A DNA stretch of 64,000 bases from Lunularia cruciata (Eukaryota; Streptophyta; Marchantiopsida; Lunulariales; Lunulariaceae), in contig OX419757.1 of the NCBI GenBank assembly GCA_948567375.1, positions 71,617,836 through 71,681,835 on the forward strand, read 5' to 3'. The notes beneath the pieces were generated by a model, which had not been told where the DNA came from, did not search any database, and saw nothing but the letters and a program-made list of their open reading frames with translations. How positions within the stretch are numbered: the stretch's first letter is position 1; each line of letters opens with the position of its first letter. Shown here piece by piece: positions 36,934-45,845 of the stretch. Made by a program: the position numbers and the translations under genes.

Positions 36934-37073
36934 TAACTAGCTTAGCTTGCACGCCAAGTAAGCGGCTTCTAGAAGGAAGCTTCTTGAGAAGCTTCCTAGT
37001 TAACTTGGCTTGCACTCCAAGAAAGCGGCTCAAGGAAGCTTCTTGAGAAGCTTCAAGGGACTTGTATGATACC

Positions 37074-37081
37074 TATAAATA
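37074..37081 (+). promoter_or_regulatory. LTR TATA box
   Basis: TATAAATA lies about 110 bp before the LTR end, downstream of the heat-shock-like repeats. Equivalent boxes occur in the other LTRs of the family (for example 42294-42301). It probably sets the start of the genomic RNA. Confidence 0.6.
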
Positions 37082-37186
37082 CCAAGGCCGAAGCTCATGC
37101 TAGGCATTCGGAGTTTTCCCTCATTCAAGTGTCCCAATGTGAATTTCCATTCTCCTATTTCTCTCCTCGGTTTCGGTCTTTTACAT

Positions 37187-37198
37187 TGGTATCAGAGC
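37187..37198 (+). other. Primer-binding site
   Basis: TGGTATCAGAGC, one base after the 5' LTR, matches the 3' end complement of plant initiator tRNA-Met, the usual primer for minus-strand DNA synthesis in plant LTR elements. Confidence 0.9.
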
Positions 37199-37456
37199 AG
37201 GAATGGGATGGATGGAATTTATGGACCACCAAATCCACTTCCGCCAAACCATTGGGACTTTCATGTCCAGATATTACCAAAGCATCGTTTCACACAATTC
37301 ATCACCTCACGCTTTGGGCAGGATTTTCTACATATGATCACTGTGTCAGAGGAACCCTTGATACTTCCAGTTGTGACTTATGGAGAACGGTGGACGTGTT
37401 GTATCTATGTGTTAATCAACTAGATAAATTGAGGGTAGTGGATTAGGGTAGTAGCA

Positions 37457-38356
37457 ATGGCCGCAATACCGGATGTTATCCTTGCAATGCAACAACAAAT
37501 CGAGCATCTTACTCGATTGTTGGATGAACGAGACCAGCAACGACGAGAACAGATAGACAGAGCGCCAGTTCGAGATGGAGAAGATCGCATTCGATTTCCG
37601 AAACCCAAGGTGTTTGAAGGCAAGAATGTTCCAAGCACAGTGGAAAATTTTGTGTTTGACTGTGAACGTTACTTTGAAGCCACCAATCTTCAAGACCAGC
37701 GGAAACAAATTCTCTTGGCTTCTAGCCAGTTGGATGGCGTGGCAAAACTTTGGTGGCGATTCCGAGTAGAAAGAGCTGAACGACAAATTGTTACACCAAT
37801 TTTGACATGGGCAGAATTCAAGGATGCAATACTTGGTCGATTTCAGACTATAAATGCCACCCGAGCTGCACGAGATAAATTGGCGGAGTTGAGGCAGATT
37901 GGTTCGGTGAGAAGCTACATCACACAATTTCAGAATATCATCATGCAAATTCTAGATATCCAAGAAGGTGAAGTTCTGGATCGATTTGTGCGAGGATTGA
38001 AGTCACGAACCAGATTGAAGGTGACCATGCAAGAGCCACAGAACGTAGAAGAAGCCATGCAATTGGCTGAGCGTTTTGATTCCTTAGTTGCAACAACTTG
38101 GTCTCGACCTCGACCTACACAAAACCTACCCGTACCACGAGTGGAAGAACCGGTACCAATGGAGATTGATGCTATCCAGCGAAGACCACTTGGCACAGCA
38201 GATAGAGAAAGATTACGACAAAATGGAGGTTGCTTTTATTGTCGCCAGTTGGGGCATCGCATTGCTGAATGTCCACTCAAGAATAGACAACCTCGACAAG
38301 TTGCCCAAGTGGAGGTTGTGGAGCGGAATGATCCGGGAAACGAGGAATCCCAGTAG
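37457..38356 (+). CDS. Gag of young Ty3/gypsy element
   Basis: An uninterrupted 299-residue frame. It has an N-terminal helical/coiled region rich in Gln and Arg (about 10-40), a retrotransposon Gag core (W88/W89 in a LWWRF segment and an [10 protein letters not shown] segment, about 85-125), an assembly region, and a CCHC zinc knuckle CX2CX4HX4C (259-272) for RNA binding. It forms the cytoplasmic particle that carries the element RNA. The ATG is the first in frame after the leader stop. The stop at 38354-38356 lies inside the stem of the frameshift signal, so a fraction of ribosomes would continue into pol. It is the only complete gag in the window. Confidence 0.9.
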   Translation: MAAIPDVILAMQQQIEHLTRLLDERDQQRREQIDRAPVRDGEDRIRFPKPKVFEGKNVPSTVENFVFDCERYFEATNLQDQRKQILLASSQLDGVAKLWWRFRVERAERQIVTPILTWAEFKDAILGRFQTINATRAARDKLAELRQIGSVRSYITQFQNIIMQILDIQEGEVLDRFVRGLKSRTRLKVTMQEPQNVEEAMQLAERFDSLVATTWSRPRPTQNLPVPRVEEPVPMEIDAIQRRPLGTADRERLRQNGGCFYCRQLGHRIAECPLKNRQPRQVAQVEVVERNDPGNEESQ

Positions 38357-38379
38357 GAGATTTTGAGCCGCCTACTGGG
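38335..38379 (+). promoter_or_regulatory. -1 ribosomal frameshift signal between gag and pol
   Basis: Slippery heptamer GGGAAAC (38335-38341) lies in the gag frame as G GGA AAC. After a 7-nt spacer comes a perfect 9-bp stem, CCCAGTAGG (38349-38357) and CCTACTGGG (38371-38379), with a 13-nt loop. The loop segment GAGCC (38365-38369) can pair with GGCTC at 38407-38411, allowing a pseudoknot. The pol frame is open from 38332, gag stops at 38356, and pol is in the -1 frame, exactly as such a signal requires. GGGAAAC is a known slippery sequence in plant viruses. Function is inferred. Confidence 0.75.
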
Positions 38380-41300
38380 AGCTTGATTAGTTCCAATGGG
38401 ATTGAAGGCTCGACCTATGCAAGTTTGCTTCACTTGCAAGGTATGATATCTAATCGGGGTTGTAGAATTTTGGTTGATTCTGGAAGTTCAGAGAATTGCA
38501 TGTCTATGCAAGTGGCAAAGGAATTGGGTATTCCTATCAGACCAGTGATTGGAAGTAGTTTGATGATGGCGGATGGTAGAAAGGGTTCTGCATTCCGCAC
38601 CTTGCATCCTGTTACCTTCAAGATTGGGAAGGAGTATTTGGAGTGTATGAGGTTCGTAGTGGCACCTCTACATTATGATATCATTCTAGGTCTACCTTGG
38701 CTTGAATATCATAAGGTTCAATTTGATTGGACCCGACACCAAATTCAAGTACAACACCAAGGTAGGAATTTCCGATTAGGTTGTCTGGCACCTCTGAGTA
38801 AGACACCTAAGAATAGTCAGTCCCAAGATGGGAAGTTTGTCGAGAAGGTAGCCATAGAGCGAATCTGGAAGGGAGATGGGTCCCAAGATGGGAAGTTTGC
38901 CAGGAAGGCAACCATGGAGCAAGCTTGGAAGAGAGATGAGTCCCTAGAAGGGAAGTTTGTGAATGAAGCAGCCATAGAGCAAGCTTTGGAGGACGATAAG
39001 TCTGTATTCGCGGTGTGGATCAAGCCGATTACACAAGAACAATCTGAGGAGGGCCAAGTGCCGCATCAAGCAATGGTTGATCGGATAGTTCAGGAGTTTG
39101 CAGATGTGTTTCCGGATGATCTGCCAAAGGGATTACCCTCCGATCGAGGTATGCCCTTCAAGATCAAGTTATTGCCAGGGAGTACTCCAGTGAGTAGACC
39201 AATCTATCGGCTCTCACCAAAGGAGTTAGAGGAGTTGCAAACAACACTTACAGAGTTGTTGGAGAAGGATTTCATACGACATAGTACCTCTCCGTGGGGA
39301 GCACCGGTACTATTTGTTCCAAAGAAGGATGGAGGACTTCGTTTCTGTATTGATTACCATGGGCTCAATAAGCAAACCGTGAAGAATGCATATCCCTTGC
39401 CTCGGATCGATGACCTGCTTGATCAACTAAGTGGAGCACGCTACTTTTCCAAGCTGGATCTTTGTAGCGGCTATTGGCAAATTCCTATTGAAGGAGAGGA
39501 CGTGCAAAAGACTGCTTTTCGCACAAGGTATGGACATTTTGAGTGGAGAGTTCTACCTTTTGGACTCACTAATGCTCCAGCAGTCTTCATGGATCAGATG
39601 CATCGAGTGTTGGAGGGACTATTAGATCGGTCCGTGGTGGTGTTCTTAGATGATATCTTAATCTATAGCAGGACAGAGGTAGAACATGTGAATCATGTGC
39701 GAGAAGTCCTAAGACGACTACGACAGTGGAAATTTTACTGCAAGAAGTCAAAGTGTGCTTTTTGGCAGAAGGAGGTTACCTTCTTGGGTCATAAGATCTC
39801 ATCAGAGGGGATCAAGATGGAAGAAGAGAAGATCAAGGCCATTACTGATTGGCCTACCCCGAAGGATGCTACAGAAGTACGAGCATTCAATGGACTGGCC
39901 AGTTTTTATTGACAGTTCATCCACTATTATGCTCACGTGGCTGCACCATTGACTGACCTCTTGGGAAAGAACTCGAGCTTCCAGTGGACCACCAAGCATG
40001 AAGAAGCATTCCAGAAGTTAAAGCATATGGTGTCTTCAAGACCTATTCTTCAACCATATGATCCTCAACTACCTTGTGTGGTTGATTTTGATGCTTCTAA
40101 CTTTGCAATTGGAGCTGTGTTGCAACAAGAATTTCCAGATGGACTACATCCAATTGCCTTTGTGTCTCGCCGACTAAATACAGCGGAAAGAAATTACTCT
40201 GCTCGGGATCGGGAACAACTTGCAATGGTATATGCCACCAAGGTATGGAGGCATTATCTCTTGGGGAAACAAGTGATCATGCGAACTGATCACAAGCCAT
40301 TGTTGCAGACCTTACACCTAGAGCACATGAAGAGTCGACATCATCGATGGGAAGAGCAACTCCAATTGTTCGACATCAAACTTGAGTACAAACCAGGTCG
40401 GTTCCATGTCATCCCTGATGCTCTATCACGACGACCTGATTTGAAGTCTCTTCCTCTCATCACGGCAGCAATTACAACGGTGTCAATTGATCCCAAGATT
40501 CATAACGAGTTTCGGTTAGCCCTACAGCAAGATCCCTTCTTCCAAATGGTACACGGTCGTCTAACAGCACGCGACAAGGAGTACAACACCTTCTCCTTCA
40601 AGGAAGGCCTTTTATTCCATGCAGACCAGATCTATGTTCCAACCAAAGGTGATCTTCGACTTGTGCGCCTTCAAGAAGCCCATGATTTACCAATAGCTGG
40701 TCACATGGGAGTGGACAAGACCTTGGGCACCCTCCAACGCCAATGGTGGTGGCCCAACATGACACGAGATGTTCGAGACTTTGTCCGATCATGTGAGAGT
40801 TGCCAACGGAACAAAGCCAGCAACCAGAAGCCGAGTGGACTCCTTCAACCACTCGCCATTCCATCCGCTCGTTGGGAGCATGTGAGCTTGGATCTCATCA
40901 CATCCTTGCCAAAGACAAAACAAGAACACACGGCAATTGTGGTGTTTGTGGATAAGCTTAGTAAGCAAATCCACTTGGCACCAACCTGTGATACCGTGGA
41001 TGCTCCAACCTTAGCACAAATCTACTTCGACAATGTCTTCAAGCATCATGGGATGCCACGTGTACTCATCTCCGACCGTGATCCTCGATTTACCGGGAAG
41101 TTTTGGCAAGCACTCTTCCAGATACTCGGCACCAAGCTTGCTTTGTCCACGGCCTATCATCCTCAAATTGATGGACAAACCAAACGCGCCAATTGAACAT
41201 TGGAGGATATGTTGCGGGCCTTTGTCAATGTCCACCATACCAACTGGGATGAATGTCTTGCAGCTGCAGAATTTGCCTACAACAATTCCAAACAGGCAAG

Positions 41301-41754
41301 CACTGGATTTTCTCCCTTCTTTCTCAAATTTGGCCAAGATCCGCTTGTTCCAGATTCTCTTCTTGCTCCCCCTCCCTCTCAGGTTCCTCATACTTCTACA
41401 TTCTTGACCACTATATCCCAATCTCTCCAACAAGCCAAATCTCACCTCCTTGTTGCTCAGAATCGCCAAAAACAATATGCAGACCATCATCGTCGTGATC
41501 TCACCTTTGAAGTTGGTGATAAAGTCATGCTATCCTCTAGTAACCTCCCTCTCCCACTTGATACCCAAGTTCGTAAACTTGCTCCTAATTGGATAGGACC
41601 CTTTGATATCACCCACATTATCTCTCCTGTTGCTTATCGTCTTGCCTTACCTTGTCACATGCGTATCCATCCTGTCTTTCATATTTCCAAGTTGAAACCC
41701 TTTGTTCCTAACCCTTCTTCCTTTTCCTCTCGAGTCCAACCTCCCCCTCTTCCT

Positions 41755-41940
41755 GTCCCTATCAATGATCATGAGGAGTACGAAGTTGACCGTATCCTTG
41801 CGCGTCGCCATATTCAACGAGGCCGTCACCAACATACGGAGTACAAGGTCCTTTGGAAAGGGTATCCCCTTCATGATGCTACATGGGAACCTCTTTCTCA
41901 CCTCCAGAATGCACAGATGGCCATCAAGGAATTCGAAGCT
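41755..41940 (+). other. Chromodomain at the pol C-terminus
   Basis: The frame shows YEVDRILARR, then EYKVLWKGYP, ATWEP and a LQNA...FE tail, the standard chromodomain pattern. In chromoviruses it is thought to steer integration toward methylated-histone chromatin. That would fit this element landing within older transposons, although a single insertion proves nothing. Confidence 0.85.
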
Positions 41941-41970
41941 TCACTGGCAACGAGGAGGTCACCAACTAGC

Positions 41971-41980
41971 GGCGGGGGAA
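41971..41980 (+). other. Polypurine tract
   Basis: GGCGGGGGAA ends two bases before the 3' LTR, the usual place and composition for the primer of plus-strand DNA synthesis. Decayed versions precede the LTRs at 3581, 9378 and 29006. Confidence 0.7.
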
Positions 41981-41982
41981 TA

Positions 41983-42405
41983 TGTAACAATATGGAGTTT
42001 AGTGACGAAGTTAGTTGAGCTTACGAAGTAGAGAATAAGACAAAATAGCCTAGAATATTCTAGAAGCATCTAAGAAGCTTCTTAGGAAGCTTCCTAACTA
42101 GTTAACTTGCGCCCTAAGCAGGTAGCTTCTAGAAGGAAGCTTCTAGAAGCTTCTAACTAGCTTAGCTTGCACGCCAAGTAGGCGGCTTCTAGAAGGAAGC
42201 TTCTTGAGAAGCTTCCTAGTTAACTTGGCTTGCACTCCAAGAAAGCGGCTCAAGGAAGCTTCTTGAGAAGCTTCAAGGGACTTGTATGATACCTATAAAT
42301 ACCAAGGCCGAAGCTCATGCTAGGCATTCGGAGTTTTCCCTCATTCAAGTGTCCCAATGTGAATTTCCATTCTCCTATTTCTCTCCTCGGTTTCGGTCTT
42401 TTACA
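41983..42405 (+). repeat. 3' LTR of young Ty3/gypsy element
   Basis: 423 bp, identical to the 5' LTR except G at 42181. It carries the same heat-shock-like array (42136-42153) and TATA box (42294-42301). It is followed by the target duplication CAATC. Confidence 0.95.
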
Positions 42406-42462
42406 CAATCTCTAAGGTGCTCATAAACCATCCCTGAAAAACCTCATGAGGAAAGGCAAGGG
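42406..42462 (-). pseudogene. Non-LTR copy 1, short piece between two insertions
   Basis: 57 bp of the non-LTR coding region left between the Ty3/gypsy element and the solo LTR. On the minus strand it reads in frame (FPHEVFQGWFMSTLEI) and joins the pieces at 43206 and 36762. Copy 3 has the matching segment near 59430-59475. Confidence 0.75.
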
Positions 42463-43205
42463 TGTAATACTCCGAGGACAAGAGAAGAGAGAAAACACAG
42501 ATTGCACACTCAAACATTCGATGCCCCAAGGGAGCACCTTCTCTTTATTATATAGACAAAGAGGATCTCCTCCAAGGAAGCTCCACCATAGGATTAGGGA
42601 CACAGATAGGTGACATGTCAGCAAGCTCCACCCTTGGATTACTTACTTGGATGGGTGACTTGTCTGGTCTAGGTCCTATCTGGTTGGTCAAATGAGCTTT
42701 GACCGGAGGGAATCTTTTAGGGAATCTTCTTGTAGGAATCTTAGAATCACATGAGTAAGGTACCGTTGGAAAGCTCTCGACGAGAAAAACCAAGGGGAGG
42801 GATGGCCAGCCTTTCCTAAATTCGGGGGGGGGGGGAATCTGCACATTTTTGAGGCCTAATTCATCTATTTAGGCCTCCGAAATTGCCTTCAAAGATTTCA
42901 GGCATATTTCGGTTCCTACTCTATTAGTAGAAGTCCTCTTTTGGTGATACCTCTTTCTGATCTGTTTAGTCCATCATGTGTAACATCCTTCCAGATGTTA
43001 CCAAACCAATTCTCACCTTTAAATCATATGTCTAGCTATTGGTTCTAAGGTTCTCAAGTCTATTTCGGTTTCTGCCCTATTAGTAGAAGTACTCTTTTGG
43101 TGATACTTCTATCTGATCTATTTTGACCATCATGTATAACATCATTCTAGATGTTACCAAACCAAGTTTCATATCTAGATCATATGGCTAACCCTTGGTA
43201 TTACA
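42463..43205 (-). repeat. Solo LTR, second LTR family
   Basis: A 743-bp LTR, on the plus strand TGTAATACTCC to GGTATTACA, very similar to 8589-9320. It splits the non-LTR element. The flanks AAGGG (42458-42462) and AAGAG (43206-43210) are probably a 5-bp target duplication with one change. A run of 11 G near 42825 matches a G/C run in the other copies. Confidence 0.85.
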
Positions 43206-44097
43206 AAGAGGCAGTGCACAATGCTTGTGCAAATAGCGACCTATCAAGACATAAAGGCTGCTCAGGCTGATAATCTAAGACCTCTAGTGGTAGTCCCTCT
43301 ACTGCTATAGGATGCAATGAGCGTAGGGAAGAGATGGTCTCATCAGTAGGACTCGCTATAGACAAAGGGTGTAGCGCTTGTGCTGCTCTACTAAACTCTC
43401 CCGCCTGACCCAATGTCGTACATCGTCGTAATCGAGTGGTATCCTATGGCGATGTCTATCTCCTAAATCGTGTAGCCCTAACAGACTCATCCTGAAGGGC
43501 TGCCCAATCCCCCACTCGGAATTGACGAAATCTAGCCGCCACCTCTCTATGCCCCGCACGTCCCCCTCTAGCATAACGAAGACACCATCGAGGGAGTAGG
43601 AGGAATAGGAACCATGCTAACTCGTCCAAGGGATCACGTGCCAAACGATCCAGTGGTAGGCAAAAAGCCTGTCTAGCCTCATCATGGAGTGTGCGGGATA
43701 GCCTATGGAATAGACGTGGACATGGAAAACTAGTCTCAAATAACCCCAAAATGCAACCCGCCTGAGAAGCTAACCACTCCCACGACTTGATCGATATCCC
43801 TAGAACGATCAACGAAGGTATAGAAGAAGCGTGCGTAATATCGAGTGTCACTACTGTCGATGTGGTCGCTCGTCTCACGTGGGCATCCCAAGTGGTCCAA
43901 TCATAGTCCTTGTGCATCCTTCCCACATGGGTCTTTACTCCTTGCGAGGTAAAGCGTTGGTGACACACCGGGCATGGTGTATCCCGACCCGCTCTAGGCG
44001 ACCCCACATGGGAAGGTGTAGCCATGGCTAGCCCAAGAATAGTGATAGTAACACATGATACTCCTCTCCATATCTCCCCATGTCTGCAAAACCACAA
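43206..44097 (-). pseudogene. N-terminal part of non-LTR copy 1
   Basis: A 213-residue open frame (44097-43456) followed by two shorter frames after a frameshift near 43456. It carries a C2H2 zinc finger, CPVC...H...H, at about 43910-43975, then an Arg-rich region. N-terminal C2H2 fingers bind target DNA in R2-like elements. It joins the RT part across the two nested insertions. The likely start is a downstream Met (MATPSHVG) near 44025. Confidence 0.7.
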
Positions 44098-44501
44098 CCC
44101 CTCACATCCCCACTCACATAAGAAAACAATCTCTCCAAACCCTAAAATCTATAAACTCTCATAACTTTCAATTTCCATCTCCAAAATTTTCAAATTAAAT
44201 TCCCATGGAACTTAATCATGAAAACCCAGAGATTAGAAATGAAAATTCACAACCCATCACTCTCAATGTATAATGATCACTCTCAACCCTAAAAAAGCTA
44301 AAAAACTTCATAACTTTCTACTCCATTCTCCATAGTCTTCAATCTAGGTGCCAATGGAACCGAAATTGAAAAACGAAGAGAATAGTCTATTCACTCGAAG
44401 GCTACATGCCAGAGAGCACTCAGAATTTATCAAAATTGTCCCACGTCTCTCCCTCTTCTCTCCCGTCTCCACACTCTCCCGCAGCTCCTCCAGCTTGTAC
44501 C
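44098..44501 (-). other. 5' untranslated region of non-LTR copy 1
   Basis: This aligns with the DNA upstream of the coding region in copies 2 and 3. It ends (44440-44500) in a stretch that is GA-rich on the minus strand. The 12-bp target word follows at 44502. Confidence 0.6.
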
Positions 44502-44513
44502 ATTAGATTGAAG
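44502..44513. repeat. Target duplication copy 2 (ATTAGATTGAAG)
   Basis: This borders the 5' end of the non-LTR element and also the 3' side of the short tail copy at 44514-44602. Confidence 0.8.
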
Positions 44514-44602
44514 TGGGGAAAGGGCGACTGCATAGAAAACACAAAGGATGGGAAGCCCATCAAACACTACGAGGGAGAGAAAAAAAGAAGTAAATGAGAT
44601 AA
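44514..44602 (-). mobile_element. Extremely 5'-truncated non-LTR insertion
   Basis: 89 bp holding only the 3' tail module (GGGCGACTGCATAG, GGATGGGAAGCCCATCAA, GAGGGAGAGA). It is flanked on both sides by ATTAGATTGAAG (44502 and 44603). It therefore looks like an independent insertion of the same family at the same target word, truncated to its last ~85 nt. Confidence 0.65.
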
Positions 44603-44614
44603 ATTAGATTGAAG
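44603..44614. repeat. Target duplication copy 3 (ATTAGATTGAAG)
   Basis: The third identical 12-bp word, beyond the short tail insertion. Confidence 0.8.
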
Positions 44615-45268
44615 TTGCGGGACATATTAATTATAAGCTGTTTTATTTTATTTTATTTTATAATATCTTTCATTAATAAATTCAAAAGTATATAATTTAA
44701 ATAAATTTCTATTTTTTTTGTTACATGTTAGTAATGGATCATAGTTTTATATGTTTCAAGATGATATATTGGATGAAGTATTTTAGAAAATTATTTAAAA
44801 TGTATAATATAGAATATTAAAATAATATACTTTTAAATAAATTATCATTATATATTAAAAATATTATTTAAAAATTCAACATTCATTAAATTTAAATATT
44901 CAACTTATTAATTTCATAAGATACTTTTTAATTTGTCAAATATTAATTTTCTTTATTTTAGCGAATTTACTTGCCAAACTATTGTATTCTTATCAGGTGA
45001 GACATGGTAGATTTTATATTTATGATATATAGAATTTATTTTATTTTAAAAATAATAATATGATTATAATATATTATTTACATTTATTTTATATAGTAAA
45101 AATAATTATATATAAAATAAAGGGTATAAATAATATATAATTATTAATATTAAATAATATTAGATTTTAATTTATTTAATAAAATAATATAAAAATTATT
45201 ATATTTTTAAATTAAATTAAGAAGTTGAAAATTATAATTATAATTAATCTATATTCTAAATTTTAATT
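44615..45268. other. AT-rich intergenic DNA
   Basis: Almost pure A/T with no supported gene or element. Confidence 0.7.
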
Positions 45269-45736
45269 TAATATTTATAATAAAAACATTGAATGAATGA
45301 ACATAAATAATATTATTAGTACATAAAATATTTTAATTTTCATAAAATAAATTTTATCTTATTAATTAAAAAATTTTCTATCAAATTTGGATATCTAAAA
45401 TGCTATTCAATTTTTTATATGAACTAATATTTATAATACAAATATTGAGTGAAGGAACATAAGTAATATTATTAGTACATAAAATATTTTAATTTTCATA
45501 AAATAAATCTTATCTCATTAATTAAAGAATTTTCTATCAAATTTGGATATCTAAAATATTATTCAATCTTTTATATGGACTAATATTTATAATAAAAACA
45601 TTGAATAAAGGAACATAAATAATATTATTAGTACCATAAAATATTTTAATTTTCATAAAATAAATCTTATCTCATTAATTAAAGAATTTTCTATCAAATT
45701 GGAAATCTAAAATGCTATTCAATCTTTTATATGGAC
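45269..45736. repeat. 3 x 156-bp AT-rich tandem repeat
   Basis: Three units begin with taatatttataata at 45269, 45425 and 45581. Each contains acataa(a/g)taatattattagta, aaaatattttaattttcat and ttctatcaaatt(t)gga in the same order. The units differ at few positions, so the array is fairly recent. It ends where a non-LTR tail copy begins. Confidence 0.9.
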
Positions 45737-45845
45737 TATGCTGAGAGCTTAGCTTTATTTTACCCGGTTTGTCTCCCGCTTGTACTACTTGATGGGGTCT
45801 TCCCATCCTTCGCGTTTTCTACGCGGTCGCCCTTTTCTCCCTTCT
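45737..45845 (+). mobile_element. Solo 3' tail of non-LTR element near BMS1
   Basis: A plus-strand copy of the tail module (TTTGTCTCCCGCTTGTAC, TTGATGGGGTCTTCCCATCC, TACGCGGTCGCCCTTTTC), cut off at its 5' side. It lies about 350 bp upstream of the BMS1 start codon, so the promoter region of that gene begins right after transposon DNA. Confidence 0.65.

Larger units (their letters stand above)
36763..37185 (+). repeat. 5' LTR of young Ty3/gypsy element
   Basis: A 423-bp LTR, TGTAACAATATGG to GTCTTTTACA. It contains dense AAGCTTC/TTCTAGAA motifs (36845-37055) and a TATA box. It is identical to the 3' LTR except at 36961. Confidence 0.95.
37066..37446 (+). other. Leader-spanning open frame
   Basis: A 126-codon frame starts at the TATA region, crosses the LTR end and primer site and stops 10 nt before the gag ATG. 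The same frame is open in two older copies (2663-3100 minus and 26302-26595). A second frame, 37097-37423, is in phase with gag and is also open at the same length (108 codons) in the minus copy at 2743-3069. There is no recognised domain. It may be an upstream ORF affecting gag translation, or open only because the copies are related. Confidence 0.3.
38338..42018 (+). pseudogene. Pol of young Ty3/gypsy element, two in-frame TGA codons
   Basis: One continuous frame, broken only by TGA at 39910-39912 and 41194-41196. In order: aspartic protease (LVDSGSS, about 38475), reverse transcriptase ([12 protein letters not shown], about 39455; FLDD, about 39645), RNase H (VVDFDASNFAIG, about 40080; DALSR, about 40420), integrase zinc-binding region (CESC, about 40795) and core (LDLITSLP, SDRDPRF, DGQTKRAN; 40885-41195), then chromodomain (41755-41940). 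The first TGA corresponds to CGA in other copies, consistent with CpG decay; the second TGA stands where others have TGC or CAT. The position of the catalytic integrase Glu is Lys. Without readthrough the product would stop before RNase H. Confidence 0.9.
36763..42405 (+). mobile_element. Young full-length Ty3/gypsy chromovirus
   Basis: A complete 5643-bp element with 423-bp LTRs that differ at a single base (A36961 versus G42181), flanked by the 5-bp duplication CAATC (36758-36762 and 42406-42410). In order: LTR, initiator-tRNA primer site, leader, gag, -1 frameshift signal, pol (protease, RT, RNase H, integrase, chromodomain), polypurine tract, LTR. It sits inside the RT of the non-LTR element. 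The near-identical LTRs mean recent insertion, yet pol has two in-frame TGA codons. The chromodomain assigns it to the chromoviruses. Confidence 0.95.
34387..44501 (-). mobile_element. R2-like non-LTR retrotransposon (RLE type), copy 1
   Basis: This is a minus-strand element flanked by the 12-bp duplication ATTAGATTGAAG. Without the nested Ty3/gypsy element (36763-42405) and solo LTR (42463-43205) it is about 3.7 kb. Order on the minus strand: GA-rich 5' untranslated region, N-terminal C2H2 zinc finger, reverse transcriptase, CX1CX9HX3C knuckle, restriction-like endonuclease, and a 3' tail with a conserved module. This domain order is that of the R2/NeSL/CRE group, which cut target DNA with a PD-(D/E)XK nuclease. 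A few stops and one frameshift show it is no longer functional, but it is the best of three copies here. Confidence 0.75.

Noticed and set aside
36845..37055. CRISPR-like array (repeated AAGCTTC words)
   Set aside because: Spacing is irregular, there are no unique spacers, and the repeats lie within a retrotransposon LTR of a eukaryote.
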